Shown here: positions 8,272 to 15,689 of the stretch, piece after piece
How the letters are laid out: every line of letters starts with the position of its first letter
Position numbering within the stretch: the stretch's first letter is position 1
DNA from: Enterococcus sp. ZJ1622
GTDB lineage: Bacteria; Bacillota; Bacilli; Lactobacillales; Enterococcaceae
Direction: 5' to 3'
Assembly: GCF_011038845.1 (NCBI RefSeq)
Contig: NZ_JAAKDW010000001.1
Span: forward strand, 186,001-250,000
Length of the DNA stretch: 64,000 bases
Made by a program: the position numbers and the translations under genes
Notes under the pieces: model-generated
The model's database searches: none
Told to the model about the DNA's origin: nothing
Seen by the model: only the letters and a program-made list of their open reading frames with translations

Positions 8272-8586
8272 ATGATGCGCGGAATGGGCAACATGCAAGG
8301 AATGATGAAACAAGTACAAAAAATGCAGAAAGAAATGACAGCAGCACAAGAAGAATTGAATGCTTCTGAATTCACAGGAGCATCGACGAACGATTTGGTG
8401 ACCGTCGTATTTACGGGCGAACGTCAGATGAAAGATATCCAGATCAAAGAAGAACTCGTTGATCCAGAAGACATCGATATGCTGCAAGATCTTGTATTGA
8501 TGGCAGTCAATGATGCGATGGCGAAAATAGAAAAGGAAACAGAGAAAAAAATGGGGAAATATGCGAAAGGGCTGACCGGCTTTTAA
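8272..8586 (+). CDS. ebfC: YbaB/EbfC nucleoid-associated protein
   Basis: This 104-aa protein belongs to the YbaB/EbfC family, dimeric tweezer-shaped DNA-binding proteins. It has a Met/Gln-rich N-terminal helix ([20 protein letters not shown]), the central strand [17 protein letters not shown] and the family's C-terminal helical segment [27 protein letters not shown] ribosome-binding site lies close upstream. It sits between dnaX and recR as in most bacteria and is probably co-transcribed with them. Confidence 0.95.
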   Translation: MMRGMGNMQGMMKQVQKMQKEMTAAQEELNASEFTGASTNDLVTVVFTGERQMKDIQIKEELVDPEDIDMLQDLVLMAVNDAMAKIEKETEKKMGKYAKGLTGF

Positions 8587-8611
8587 TCACCCGATGAAGG
8601 AGCAATGACGA

Positions 8612-9208
8612 ATGCAATATCCAGAACCGATTGCAAAATTGATCGACAGTTATATGAAGCTTCCGGGAATAGGGCAGAAAACAGCGACAAGACTCGCTTT
8701 TTATACGATCGATATGAAAGACGAAGTAGTCAATGAATTTGCCAAATCACTGCTGAGCGTGAAACGTGATCTGCACTTTTGCAGTATTTGCGGGAACATC
8801 ACTGAAGAAGATCCATGTGAAATCTGTAAAGATCCTTCTAGAGACAGAAGCATCATCTTGGTCGTAGAAGAACCGAAAGATGTCATGGCGATGGAGAAAA
8901 TGCGGGAATACCGCGGACTTTATCATGTACTGCACGGTGTTTTGTCTCCAATGGAAGGGACCGGACCGGAAGATATCAATATTTCTTCTCTTTTGCAGCG
9001 TCTCCATGATGATGAAGTCAAAGAAGTGATCATCGCGACAAATGCAACGACTGAAGGCGAAGCTACAGCTATGTATCTGTCACGATTGATCAAACCTGCG
9101 GGGATCAAAGTCACTCGTTTAGCACATGGACTATCTGTTGGTTCTGATATTGAGTATGCAGACGAAGTGACCTTGATGAAAGCAGTCGAAGGAAGACGAG
9201 AGTTGTAA
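8612..9208 (+). CDS. recR: Recombination mediator RecR
   Basis: RecR works with RecO (and RecF) to load RecA at gaps. The 198-aa protein shows the helix-hairpin-helix [15 protein letters not shown] (residues 18-32), the four-cysteine zinc finger [16 protein letters not shown] (near 58-73) and a Toprim domain opening with [41 protein letters not shown] precedes the ATG. It is 25 bp behind ebfC. All conserved parts are intact. Confidence 0.97.
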   Translation: MQYPEPIAKLIDSYMKLPGIGQKTATRLAFYTIDMKDEVVNEFAKSLLSVKRDLHFCSICGNITEEDPCEICKDPSRDRSIILVVEEPKDVMAMEKMREYRGLYHVLHGVLSPMEGTGPEDINISSLLQRLHDDEVKEVIIATNATTEGEATAMYLSRLIKPAGIKVTRLAHGLSVGSDIEYADEVTLMKAVEGRREL

Positions 9209-9212
9209 ATTT

Positions 9213-9240
9213 TTGTTTAAAAGAATTTTTCAGATACAAT
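9213..9240 (+). promoter_or_regulatory. Candidate promoter before tmk
   Basis: TTGTTT (9213-9218) and TACAAT (9235-9240) are 16 bp apart in the short gap between recR and tmk, so the tmk-rsmI run may have its own start. Confidence 0.4.
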
Positions 9241-9273
9241 GAAAGAAGTAGCACAAGAGATGGGGGCAACAAT

Positions 9274-9936
9274 GTGAATGGACTATTCATTACAATCGAG
9301 GGACCAGACGGCGCTGGAAAAACCAGTGTGCTGAATGAGCTGTTTCCTCTTTTGAAAAACGTAGCAAAAACAGAAATCATCCAGACAAGAGAACCTGGCG
9401 GGATCCCGATCGCTGAAGAGATCAGGGCAGTGATCCTTGATCCTAAGAATGACCGGATGGATGAACGGACGGAAGCACTGCTTTATGCAGCAGCAAGAAG
9501 ACAGCATCTAGTCGAGAAGGTCCTGCCAGCATTGGCTGAAGGGAAAATCGTCTTATGTGACCGTTTTGTCGACAGTTCTCTTGCTTATCAAGGCGCAGGA
9601 CGCAGGATCGGCGTTTCTGAGATCGCCCGACTGAACGAATTTGCTACAGAAGGTACGACACCAGATTTCACCCTTTATCTTGATGTGGATTCAGACACTG
9701 GGCTTCGCCGGATCGAAGAACATCGGCATGATCAGATCGATCGCCTGGATTCAGAAGGACTGGAATTCCATCAGCGGGTCCGCCATGCGTACTTGAAACT
9801 TGCGGAAGAAAATCCTGAAAGAATCCATAAAATCGATGCAAGACAATCCTTTGAAGAAGTCCTTCAAACAAGTTATCACGCAATCATTGACCAATATCCG
9901 CAATTTTTTGAAAAACAGGAAGGTGAACGTTCATGA
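9274..9936 (+). CDS. tmk: Thymidylate kinase
   Basis: Tmk phosphorylates dTMP to dTDP. The 220-aa protein has the P-loop EGPDGAGKT (residues 9-17), the DR(F/Y) motif in CDRFVDSSLAYQGAGR, and the LID region with arginines around RRIEEHRHDQIDR. The start is GTG at 9274; the overlapping ATG at 9272 runs straight into TGA. It overlaps darA by 4 bp, so the two are translationally coupled, and precedes holB as is common in Firmicutes. Confidence 0.95.
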   Translation: MNGLFITIEGPDGAGKTSVLNELFPLLKNVAKTEIIQTREPGGIPIAEEIRAVILDPKNDRMDERTEALLYAAARRQHLVEKVLPALAEGKIVLCDRFVDSSLAYQGAGRRIGVSEIARLNEFATEGTTPDFTLYLDVDSDTGLRRIEEHRHDQIDRLDSEGLEFHQRVRHAYLKLAEENPERIHKIDARQSFEEVLQTSYHAIIDQYPQFFEKQEGERS

Positions 9937-10262
9937 AAATCATTTTAGCTATTATCCAAGACAAAGACAGCAACCGTTTGTCCAATGAATTGATCGATGC
10001 CAATATACGTGCAACGAAATTGTCATCCACAGGTGGCTTCTTGAAAGCCGGTAACAGTACATTTATCGTCGGTATCGAAGACGAACGTGTAGAAGAAGCA
10101 TTGGAGATCATCAAAAAAACATGTGAATCCAGAAAACAATTTGTTTCGACCCCTGTGACTTTAGATATTTCGATGGATGGCGGCGTACCTTATCCAGTTG
10201 AGGTTGAAGTAGGTGGTGCAACAGTGTTCGTCTTGCCTGTTGAAGGATTCCATCAATTTTAG
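9933..10262 (+). CDS. darA: Cyclic di-AMP receptor protein DarA (PstA)
   Basis: This 109-aa PII-like protein (B. subtilis YaaQ/DarA, S. aureus PstA) binds cyclic di-AMP. It has the ferredoxin-like core MKIILAIIQDKDSNRLSNEL and the ligand-loop segments ATKLSSTGGFLKAGNSTFIVG and EVEVGGATVFVLPVEGFHQF that end family members. The ATG overlaps tmk by 4 bp. The output pathway of this receptor is still poorly known. Confidence 0.93.
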   Translation: MKIILAIIQDKDSNRLSNELIDANIRATKLSSTGGFLKAGNSTFIVGIEDERVEEALEIIKKTCESRKQFVSTPVTLDISMDGGVPYPVEVEVGGATVFVLPVEGFHQF

Positions 10263-10271
10263 GAGGAACTT

Positions 10272-11219
10272 ATGGGAGCTGTAGATCGAGAATTAAATCT
10301 GGCTCAAATGCAACCTATCGTGTATCAGCAGCTTCAGCGAAGTTTTGAGCATGGGCGTCTCGCTCATGCTTATCTTTTTGAAGGAGAAAAAGGAACTGGT
10401 AAACATGAGATGGGCATCTGGCTAGCACAACATCTTTTCTGTACGCAACTGCAAGACAACCAGCCATGTGGAACATGTAACAATTGTCGCCGTATCGAAA
10501 ACAAAGAACATCCCGATGTGTTGGTGATCGAACCAGATGGGCAAACCATCAAAGTAGAGCAGATCCGCCGCCTCCAGACAGAATTCAGCCGAAGCGGCTA
10601 TGAATCGAGAAAGAAAGTCTTTTTGATCCAGTCGGCAGAAAAAATGAACAGCAGTGCGGCAAACAGCCTGCTGAAGTTTTTGGAAGAACCAACAGGCGAC
10701 TTTCTAGCTATTTTGGAAACAGATGCGGTCGGTCGCATCTTGCCAACGATCCAATCTCGTTGCCAAGTGCTCCATTTCCAAGAACTCTCAAAAGAATCGC
10801 TGATCCATAAATTGCAGGAAGAGCAGATCTCAAATGAAAAAGCAAAACTTTTGGCTTTCTTAACAAACAGTTTAGGAAAAGCAGTTGAAATCTCACAAGA
10901 TGAATGGTTTAATGATGCTAAGGACTTGATTTACCAATGGTTTGTGTACCTACAAAAGCATGATACGCAAGCATTCATCTATGTCCAGAAAAAACTGACG
11001 AAAGCGTTCAAAGAAAAATCGCAGCAATTTACAGGTTTGATGATCCTGATGTTTTATTATCAGGAGGCTCAGTATCAGGCGATAAATGCTGGCGAATACG
11101 GGAAAGTCAAGCAGATAAACCGTACGATCGAACGCATCTTAACGGCAGAACAGAAATTACGAAGCAACGTCAGCTTCCAGGCAGTGGCGGAACAATTTGT
11201 TTTACAGACAATTTTTTGA
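10272..11219 (+). CDS. holB: DNA polymerase III subunit delta'
   Basis: HolB is the delta-prime stator of the clamp loader. The 315-aa protein has an AAA+ fold with Walker A FEGEKGTGKHEMG, a zinc module CTQLQDNQPCGTCNNCRR, the KVFLIQSAEKMNSSAANSLLKFLEEPTGD sensor and SRC region (IQSRCQVLHF). GGAGGAACTT lies just before the ATG, 9 bp after darA. It is part of the tmk-darA-holB-ricT-yabA run. Confidence 0.95.
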   Translation: MGAVDRELNLAQMQPIVYQQLQRSFEHGRLAHAYLFEGEKGTGKHEMGIWLAQHLFCTQLQDNQPCGTCNNCRRIENKEHPDVLVIEPDGQTIKVEQIRRLQTEFSRSGYESRKKVFLIQSAEKMNSSAANSLLKFLEEPTGDFLAILETDAVGRILPTIQSRCQVLHFQELSKESLIHKLQEEQISNEKAKLLAFLTNSLGKAVEISQDEWFNDAKDLIYQWFVYLQKHDTQAFIYVQKKLTKAFKEKSQQFTGLMILMFYYQEAQYQAINAGEYGKVKQINRTIERILTAEQKLRSNVSFQAVAEQFVLQTIF

Positions 11220-11266
11220 GTCATGTATATGTTTATTGTGAAGAAGAATGATCAAGGAGGATGGAA

Positions 11267-12091
11267 ATGGTCGAAGTAGTAGGTGTCCGTTATAGAGATG
11301 CTGGTCATATCTATTATTTTACACCCGGAGATTCTGAATATGTTTATAATGATAAGGTGTTAGTCGAATCTCAGCAAGCCTTACATATTGCAACTGTTGC
11401 CATCCCCAAGAAAGAAATTGATCCGGAAGAGCTTCCAGATCAGCTCAATCCGATTCTGCACAAAGCAGCGCCAGCTGAAATGGAAAAACATAAAAAGAAC
11501 GAAAAGGATGCACAAGCTGCATTGAAGATCGCCAAAGAAAAAGTCAGGAACCATCGATTGGAAATGAAAATCGTCAAAGTCGAATATACCTTTGATCGAA
11601 GCAAGCTGATTTTTTCGTTCACTGCAGATGGTCGGATCGATTTTCGAGAACTGGTCAAAGATCTGGCAGGAGTATTTCGCACGAGGATCGAGCTTCGGCA
11701 AATCGGTGTTCGAGATGAAGCAAAGCTTGTCGGTGGCATCGGGCCATGTGGACGTCCATTGTGCTGTTCTTCTTTTCTAGGCGATTTCGTTCCTGTTTCG
11801 ATCAAGATGGCAAAAGATCAGGGTTTGTCATTGAATCCGACAAAAATATCAGGTTTATGCGGACGTTTGATGTGCTGTTTGCAATATGAAAGCGAAGAAT
11901 ATGAATTAGCAAAAAAAGAACTCCCTGACTTTGGAAAAGTGATCGATACACCTGATGGTAAAGGGAAAGTCGTAGGGTTGAATCTGCTTAGCCGTGTAGT
12001 GAAGATCCGGCTGACTGGACGGGAAAATCCTGTCGAATATGAATGGGATGAATTAAAAGAGTTTATCCAAGTAGGTGAAATGAATGGATAA
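11267..12091 (+). CDS. ricT: RicT (YaaT), PSP1-domain protein
   Basis: RicT forms the RicA-RicF-RicT complex, which carries Fe-S clusters and modulates RNase Y in B. subtilis. The protein has the PSP1 C-terminal domain, with the conserved cysteine stretches GGIGPCGRPLCCSSFL and ISGLCGRLMCCLQYE. I chose ATG 11267 (274 aa): AGGAGG lies six bases before it, whereas the in-frame ATG at 11261 touches the Shine-Dalgarno sequence. Its end overlaps yabA by 8 bp. Confidence 0.94.
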   Translation: MVEVVGVRYRDAGHIYYFTPGDSEYVYNDKVLVESQQALHIATVAIPKKEIDPEELPDQLNPILHKAAPAEMEKHKKNEKDAQAALKIAKEKVRNHRLEMKIVKVEYTFDRSKLIFSFTADGRIDFRELVKDLAGVFRTRIELRQIGVRDEAKLVGGIGPCGRPLCCSSFLGDFVPVSIKMAKDQGLSLNPTKISGLCGRLMCCLQYESEEYELAKKELPDFGKVIDTPDGKGKVVGLNLLSRVVKIRLTGRENPVEYEWDELKEFIQVGEMNG

Positions 12092-12431
12092 GAGATCATT
12101 GTACGACGGTCTGAATCAGTTAGAATCAGAGTTGCGAAATACCTTGACGGAATTGGTCGAGATGAAACATGCTTTGCATGAGATCGTCGAAAAAAATACG
12201 ACTTTAGAGATGGAGAACCAGCGTTTACGTGAACATTTACGGGAATTGAACCAAGTGGCGCAAGCTCCTGCCGAAAGTGTGAAGCAGGAACTGTCCAAAT
12301 CTCGGATGAATCTGGAAAAAATCTATGAAGAAGGTTTCCATGTCTGTTATGATTTATATGGTTCCAGACGGGAAAATGATGAACCTTGTGCGTTTTGTTT
12401 AGAAGTAATCTACCGTGAGAGCGGACGCTGA
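12084..12431 (+). CDS. yabA: Replication initiation control protein YabA
   Basis: YabA links DnaA to the sliding clamp DnaN and limits over-initiation. The 115-aa protein has an N-terminal coiled coil (about residues 1-60) and the C-terminal zinc-binding domain with FHVCYDLYGSRR and EPCAFCLEVIY (His and three Cys). It overlaps the end of ricT by 8 bp and is followed by a strong terminator, closing this operon. Confidence 0.94.
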   Translation: MDKRSLYDGLNQLESELRNTLTELVEMKHALHEIVEKNTTLEMENQRLREHLRELNQVAQAPAESVKQELSKSRMNLEKIYEEGFHVCYDLYGSRRENDEPCAFCLEVIYRESGR

Positions 12432-12447
12432 TTAATCGAAAGAAATG

Positions 12448-12481
12448 ACTGGAGCAAATGTACGGATGCTCCAGTTTTTTT
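12448..12481 (+). terminator. Rho-independent terminator after yabA
   Basis: Arms ACTGGAGCA (12448-12456) and TGCTCCAGT (12467-12475) are followed by TTTTTTT. It ends just before the rsmI ribosome-binding site. Confidence 0.88.
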
Positions 12482-12497
12482 ATGAGGAGACGGTGAA

Positions 12498-13367
12498 ATG
12501 TACAACCAAAAGAGTTTTAAAGGAACCCAGGAATACGGCACACTTTATCTTGTGCCTACCCCTATCGGAAACTTGGAAGATATGACCTTCCGCAGTGTGC
12601 GGCTGCTGCAGGAAGCAGAATTGATCGCAAGTGAAGATACGCGCAATACACAAAAATTATTGAATCATTTTGATATCCATACGCCGCAAAAAAGTTTGCA
12701 TGAACATAACTATAAGGAACGGATTCCGCAATTGACTGCATTCTTAAAAGAAGGCAAGTCGATCGCTCAAGTAAGCGACGCGGGGATGCCTTCGATCAGT
12801 GATCCAGGACATGAATTAGTTCTAGCTTGCATCAAGGAAGGGATTTCCGTGGTCTCTGTACCAGGACCGACAGCAGGTATGACCGCGCTGATTGCCTCGG
12901 GTCTGTTACCTCAGCCCTTTTTGTTCTACGGATTTTTACCGCGAAAGAAAAAAGAGCAGAAAACGATCTTAGAAGACTTGAGATCACAGACAGCTACCCT
13001 TATTTTCTATGAGTCCCCTTATCGAGTCGCAGCCACTTTAGAAAATGCATTAGCAGCATTCGGGAATCGGCAAGCGGTGCTATGCCGTGAATTGACAAAG
13101 ATACATGAGGAGTATTTGCGAGGCGACATAGAGGAGTTACTGACCTATCTTGAAAGCCATCCAGTAAAAGGAGAATGCTGTCTGCTGATCTCCGGCAGTG
13201 AAGACAATGACCAACCAGCAGAGACTAAGACTACAGAAACTTTGAAAGAACAAGTAGAAAGTCAAATCGCACTTGGCTTAAAGCCGAATGCAGCAATCAA
13301 AGCTGTCGCGACCAAAAACGGGCTGAAGAAGCAGGAAGTGTATCGGCAGTATCATGAGTTGGATTAG
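12498..13367 (+). CDS. rsmI: 16S rRNA (cytidine1402-2'-O)-methyltransferase
   Basis: RsmI adds the 2'-O-methyl of C1402 in the decoding centre. The 289-aa tetrapyrrole-methylase-fold protein shows LYLVPTPIGNLEDMTFR near residue 20, ASEDTRNTQKLLNHF, the SAM-binding QVSDAGMPSISDPGHELV and VVSVPGPTA. GAGGAGACGG precedes the ATG. It follows yabA across a terminator, and the hairpin repeats begin right at its stop codon. Confidence 0.95.
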   Translation: MYNQKSFKGTQEYGTLYLVPTPIGNLEDMTFRSVRLLQEAELIASEDTRNTQKLLNHFDIHTPQKSLHEHNYKERIPQLTAFLKEGKSIAQVSDAGMPSISDPGHELVLACIKEGISVVSVPGPTAGMTALIASGLLPQPFLFYGFLPRKKKEQKTILEDLRSQTATLIFYESPYRVAATLENALAAFGNRQAVLCRELTKIHEEYLRGDIEELLTYLESHPVKGECCLLISGSEDNDQPAETKTTETLKEQVESQIALGLKPNAAIKAVATKNGLKKQEVYRQYHELD

Positions 13368-13488
13368 AGGTTGTGACAGTGTCGTTCAGCTTTAGGGGGA
13401 TAAGAAAAAGTTTGTGAAAATGGCTTTCCACATTTTTACATAAATTTGACTTATCTCCGAAAAGCTGGCACTGGAACACCGTGTATCA
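13367..13488 (+). repeat. Intergenic hairpin repeat, copy 1
   Basis: It opens with GAGGTTGTGACAG at the rsmI stop codon. The inverted segments CAGCTTT/AAAGCTG and GGATAAG/CTTATC, plus inner arms GTGAAAATG/CATTTTTAC, let about 100 nt fold as one long hairpin. The stretch CATAAATTTGACTTATC (13439-13455) recurs in copy 2. No ORF of note is inside. Confidence 0.7.
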
Positions 13489-13604
13489 GAGGTTGTGAAA
13501 AAGCTGTCCTGCATCAAGCAGTAAGGATGAGCAGATAAAAATAGCTCTCCTTATTTCTGCATAAATTTGTCTTATCGCTTGAACTGCGGCATTCGAAGTT
13601 TTTA
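13489..13604 (+). repeat. Intergenic hairpin repeat, copy 2 (tandem)
   Basis: It restarts with GAGGTTGTGA and carries CATAAATTTGTCTTATC (13560-13576), one base different from copy 1. Inner arms GCAG...AATAG / TTATTTCTGC and outer TCAAGC/GCTTGA make a second hairpin. The rest of the 396-base gene-free stretch (13605-13717) shows only a palindrome ATGCCA...TGGCAT around 13642-13673. Confidence 0.65.
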
Positions 13605-13717
13605 AAGAACAAAGAGAATTTCACAGGTTAGGAACTGGTCCATGCCATCACAAAAGACAAGTGTTGGCATGGATCTTTTCCTCTTGGATCGAGCATTTTT
13701 TGTCCTTATCCTGCTGC

Positions 13718-13746
13718 TTGTATGCGAACAGAAGTTCTTGTATAAT
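13718..13746 (+). promoter_or_regulatory. dinB promoter with very short leader
   Basis: TTGTAT (13718-13723), 17-bp spacer, TATAAT (13741-13746). The predicted start (about 13753) falls inside or next to the AAGGAGG ribosome-binding site at 13751-13757, leaving a leader of only about ten bases. Confidence 0.7.
13725..13738. promoter_or_regulatory. LexA (SOS) box in the dinB promoter spacer
   Basis: CGAACAGAAGTTCT contains GAAC-N4-GTTC, the core of the Gram-positive LexA/DinR box (CGAACRNRYGTTYC), placed exactly between -35 and -10, where a bound repressor would block RNA polymerase. Confidence 0.8.
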
Positions 13747-13763
13747 AGGAAAGGAGGTGGAGA

Positions 13764-14885
13764 ATGATGGAACTGAAATTCCCTTTACATAATGATACAT
13801 CGAGAAAAATCATCCATATCGATATGGACGCGTTCTTCGCCTCTGTGGAAGAACGAGATCATCCGGAGTTTCGGGGACATCCACTGGTCATTGCTAGGCA
13901 CCCAAGCGATACGGGAGGACGAGGAGTCGTGACTACAGCTAATTACGAAGCGAGAAAGTACGGGATTCATTCTGCCATGAGTGCCCAAAAAGCATATGAA
14001 TTGTGTCCGCAGGCAATCTTCAAACCAGGTGATCATCAAAAATACAGTGAAGTATCTAAAAAAGTAAGAGAAATCTTCCACCATTACACAGATATTGTCG
14101 AGCCTGTCAGTATCGATGAAGCTTATTTGGATGTAACAGAGAATAAAGTCGGCTGCAAATCAGCAATCAAAATCGCGCGTATGATCCAGTCAGATATTTG
14201 GGATGCTGTCCAGCTGACCTGTTCTGCAGGAGTCAGTTACAACAAATTTCTAGCCAAACTCGCTTCTGATTATCAGAAACCTCGAGGGATCACTGTAGTT
14301 GCTCCGCAAGATGCTGTTTTATTCCTAAAGGCACTGCCTATCGAGAAATTCCATGGCGTTGGGAAAAAGACTGTGCCAAAAATGCATGAATTAGGGATCT
14401 TTACAGGTGAGGATCTGTACGAGTGCACAGAGATGATGCTGATCCAAAACTTTGGGAAGATGGGCTATTCATTGTATCGAAAAGTGCGCGGTATCCATGA
14501 TTCACCTGTGAATGTGACAAGAGAACGAAAATCAGTCGGAAAAGAGCACACTTACGGTCAGCCTTTACAAACTGAAGAGGCTGTACTTGCGCAGCTTCGC
14601 CAGCTAGCTGAAAAAGTCGAAGAAGCATTGCGACGTGTACAAAAACATGGGAAAACTGTAGTATTGAAAGTTCGGTACACGGATTATTCAACAATCACTA
14701 AACGAGTGACGCTACCAGAATATATCTATAAAAAAGAAGCGCTTTTTTACCAGGCAAGCTTGATTTGGGAAGAGATTTTGGGGATCGAGAAAGGGATTCG
14801 TCTATTAGGGATCACTTTGACAAATCTAGACCCGATGACTTATGAGAATATCGTTCTGCCATTATGGGGAAACGATGAAAATTAA
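13764..14885 (+). CDS. dinB: DNA polymerase IV (translesion, Y family)
   Basis: The 373-aa Y-family polymerase inserts bases opposite damage with low fidelity. Motifs are intact: IIHIDMDAFFASVEERD (catalytic Asp near residue 20), the YEARKYGIHSAMS segment and VSIDEAYLDVT (catalytic SIDEA, near residue 119), then helix-hairpin-helix GVGKKTVPKM and the little-finger domain. AAGGAGG lies six bases before ATG 13764. A LexA box in its promoter says it is induced by DNA damage. Confidence 0.96.
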   Translation: MMELKFPLHNDTSRKIIHIDMDAFFASVEERDHPEFRGHPLVIARHPSDTGGRGVVTTANYEARKYGIHSAMSAQKAYELCPQAIFKPGDHQKYSEVSKKVREIFHHYTDIVEPVSIDEAYLDVTENKVGCKSAIKIARMIQSDIWDAVQLTCSAGVSYNKFLAKLASDYQKPRGITVVAPQDAVLFLKALPIEKFHGVGKKTVPKMHELGIFTGEDLYECTEMMLIQNFGKMGYSLYRKVRGIHDSPVNVTRERKSVGKEHTYGQPLQTEEAVLAQLRQLAEKVEEALRRVQKHGKTVVLKVRYTDYSTITKRVTLPEYIYKKEALFYQASLIWEEILGIEKGIRLLGITLTNLDPMTYENIVLPLWGNDEN

Positions 14886-14954
14886 AAAACGACTTTGAAG
14901 AGAAGAACGAGTACGCTGTCATGGAGTACTCGTCTCTCTCAAAGCCGTTTTTTT
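14886..14954. terminator. Bidirectional terminator between dinB and nrdG
   Basis: Long arms of AACGACTTTGA... and ...TCAAAGCCGTT with an internal GAGTAC/GTACTC stem are flanked by A-runs and T-runs. It separates two convergent genes. Confidence 0.85.
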
Positions 14955-15555
14955 ATATCAGGTCTTGTTTTTTGATTTGTTCATAGGTTTCTGTCGCATC
15001 GGTACACTTGTCCCAGATGATGACTTTGTTTTCCGCCAATGATTTTTGGACGTCGATGATCCGTTGATTGCTGCTTCCGCGAAATTGCAGTTTCAGATCA
15101 CGCTTATTGATATCGAACCGTCCATCTACCAAAATATCGATTTGGGAGAGAAGTGCCAGCTTATCTTCAGAATCCTGCAGCAACTCATCAAAGGTATAGC
15201 CGGTCCATGACCAGATATCTTTCGTATGGCCGAACTCTTCACGGATCCGTTTGACTACTTGCAGGCAAACCTCTGTATTCAAAAAAGGCTCACCGCCTAA
15301 AAGAGTCAGGCCTTGAACATAATCGTGACGAAGATCTGTCATGATCTGTTCTTCCAGTTCTTTTGTAAAAGGTTTGCCGTAGCGGAAGTTTTGTGCCGCC
15401 TTGTTGAAGCAGCCTTCACAGGCAAATAGACAGCCGCTTACATACAAACTGTTCCGCACACCTTCACCGTCGACGAAATTGAACGGTTTGTAATCAGCGA
15501 TATAATTTTGGCTGTAATCTTTTGCCAGCCATTCTTGTGGTTTGGGATTTCGCAT
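14953..15555 (-). CDS. nrdG: Anaerobic ribonucleotide reductase activating protein
   Basis: NrdG is a radical-SAM enzyme that installs the glycyl radical on NrdD. The 200-aa protein has the activase-type cysteine motif CLFACEGC (CxxxCxxC, near residues 42-49), then TLLGGEPF, the glycine-rich SAM-contact motif. It lies 134 bp downstream of nrdD on the same strand, as expected for the nrdDG operon. Length is slightly greater than E. coli NrdG. Confidence 0.95.
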   Translation of the reverse strand: MRNPKPQEWLAKDYSQNYIADYKPFNFVDGEGVRNSLYVSGCLFACEGCFNKAAQNFRYGKPFTKELEEQIMTDLRHDYVQGLTLLGGEPFLNTEVCLQVVKRIREEFGHTKDIWSWTGYTFDELLQDSEDKLALLSQIDILVDGRFDINKRDLKLQFRGSSNQRIIDVQKSLAENKVIIWDKCTDATETYEQIKKQDLI

Positions 15556-15689
15556 AAAAAAACTTCTTTCATCATAAGTTTATGACAGAGTCTATCCGTC
15601 TCTTTAGCAACGACAAATTTTCGTCAAATCATTATTACGGCCAAAGAAACGGCACTGTCAGAGCTAAGCTGTTCGAGTAAAATTGTAGT

